DNA from: Thermoanaerobaculia bacterium
GTDB taxonomy: Bacteria; Acidobacteriota; Thermoanaerobaculia; Multivoradales; UBA5704
Direction of reading: 5' to 3'
Length of the DNA: 5,197 nt
Assembly: GCA_025937035.1 (NCBI GenBank)
Contig: JAICSG010000343.1
Span: 1-5,197 of the forward strand
Position numbers and translations under genes: made by a program. Each line of letters begins with the position of its first letter. The first letter of the stretch is position 1. Of this stretch, positions 5,059-5,197 are shown piece after piece. Under the pieces are notes generated by a model. That model was not told where the DNA came from and ran no database searches. It saw only the letters and a list, made by a program, of their open reading frames with translations.

Positions 5059-5197
5059 TCAGGAGGCCGGGCTGCGGCGGCGGTCCCGCCGGGAGGTGGC
5101 CTGGTCGGAGGTGACCTTGCCGTCGCGCAGGGTGACCTTGCGCCAGGCATGCTCGGCGATGTCGGGCTCGTGGGTGACCAGGACGACGGTGTTGCCC
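5059..5197 (-). CDS. ABC transporter ATP-binding protein, C-terminal fragment (cut by window edge)
   Basis: The last 45 codons of an open frame that enters from the window edge and ends in TGA at 5059-5061. It reads NTVVLVTHEPDIAEHAWRK, then VTLRDGKV and a basic tail (RRDRRRSPAS). The hydrophobic strand followed by THE is the H-loop (switch histidine) of ABC ATPases, and LRDGKV is the usual strand after it in MacB/LolD/YknY-type proteins. Walker A, signature and Walker B motifs lie outside the window. The stop is 14 nt before the permease start, so the two form one operon and one transporter. The gene is partial only because the window ends. Confidence 0.9.
   Translation of the reverse strand, partial: GNTVVLVTHEPDIAEHAWRKVTLRDGKVTSDQATSRRDRRRSPAS

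Overview
The window looks like a high-GC bacterial chromosome segment. Every protein gene lies on the minus strand and the one tRNA gene lies on the plus strand. The markers present are a CarD-type RNA polymerase regulator, a split MacB-type ABC exporter, a PP0621-like mini zinc-ribbon membrane protein, two small secreted DUF5666-like proteins, and GC-rich intergenic palindromes. Together they suggest an uncultured soil or sediment lineage such as Rokubacteria/Methylomirabilota, Acidobacteriota or a deltaproteobacterial relative. That placement is inference; the window has no phylogenetic marker strong enough to settle it.

Layout on the plus-strand scale: 1-178 holds two palindromes and no gene. 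179-1823 is a tight minus-strand operon read in the order coiled-coil/beta-domain secreted protein (1104-1823), membrane-anchored TPR protein (449-1102), and small membrane protein with a four-cysteine cluster (179-442). The gaps are 1 and 6 nt. 1824-1956 holds a GC palindrome and a textbook intrinsic terminator for the next gene. 1957-2472 is carD, with a good sigma-70 promoter about 90 nt upstream. 2473-2775 is the only long gene-free stretch. It carries the carD promoter, a strong bulged hairpin, and the promoter of tRNA-Leu(CAA) (2776-2859, plus strand). 2932-3267 and 3393-3728 are tandem paralogues encoding 111-residue secreted proteins, separated by two adjacent palindromes. 3821-5044 is a complete MacB/FtsX-type permease. 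5059-5197 is the C-terminal end of its partner ATPase, cut by the window edge.

How they may work together: the ATPase and permease form one exporter of the MacB/YknYZ kind, and a MacA-like adaptor is expected upstream, outside the window. The two small secreted proteins follow it in the same direction, but a structured leader and their own ribosome binding sites leave open whether they are co-transcribed. carD is a monocistronic housekeeping regulator. The three-gene operon after it is separated by the carD terminator and probably makes a set of envelope proteins of unknown role.

No CRISPR array, transposase, integrase, phage gene or biosynthetic cluster is visible. The least described parts are the three-gene envelope operon, the duplicated secreted protein pair, and the palindrome set.
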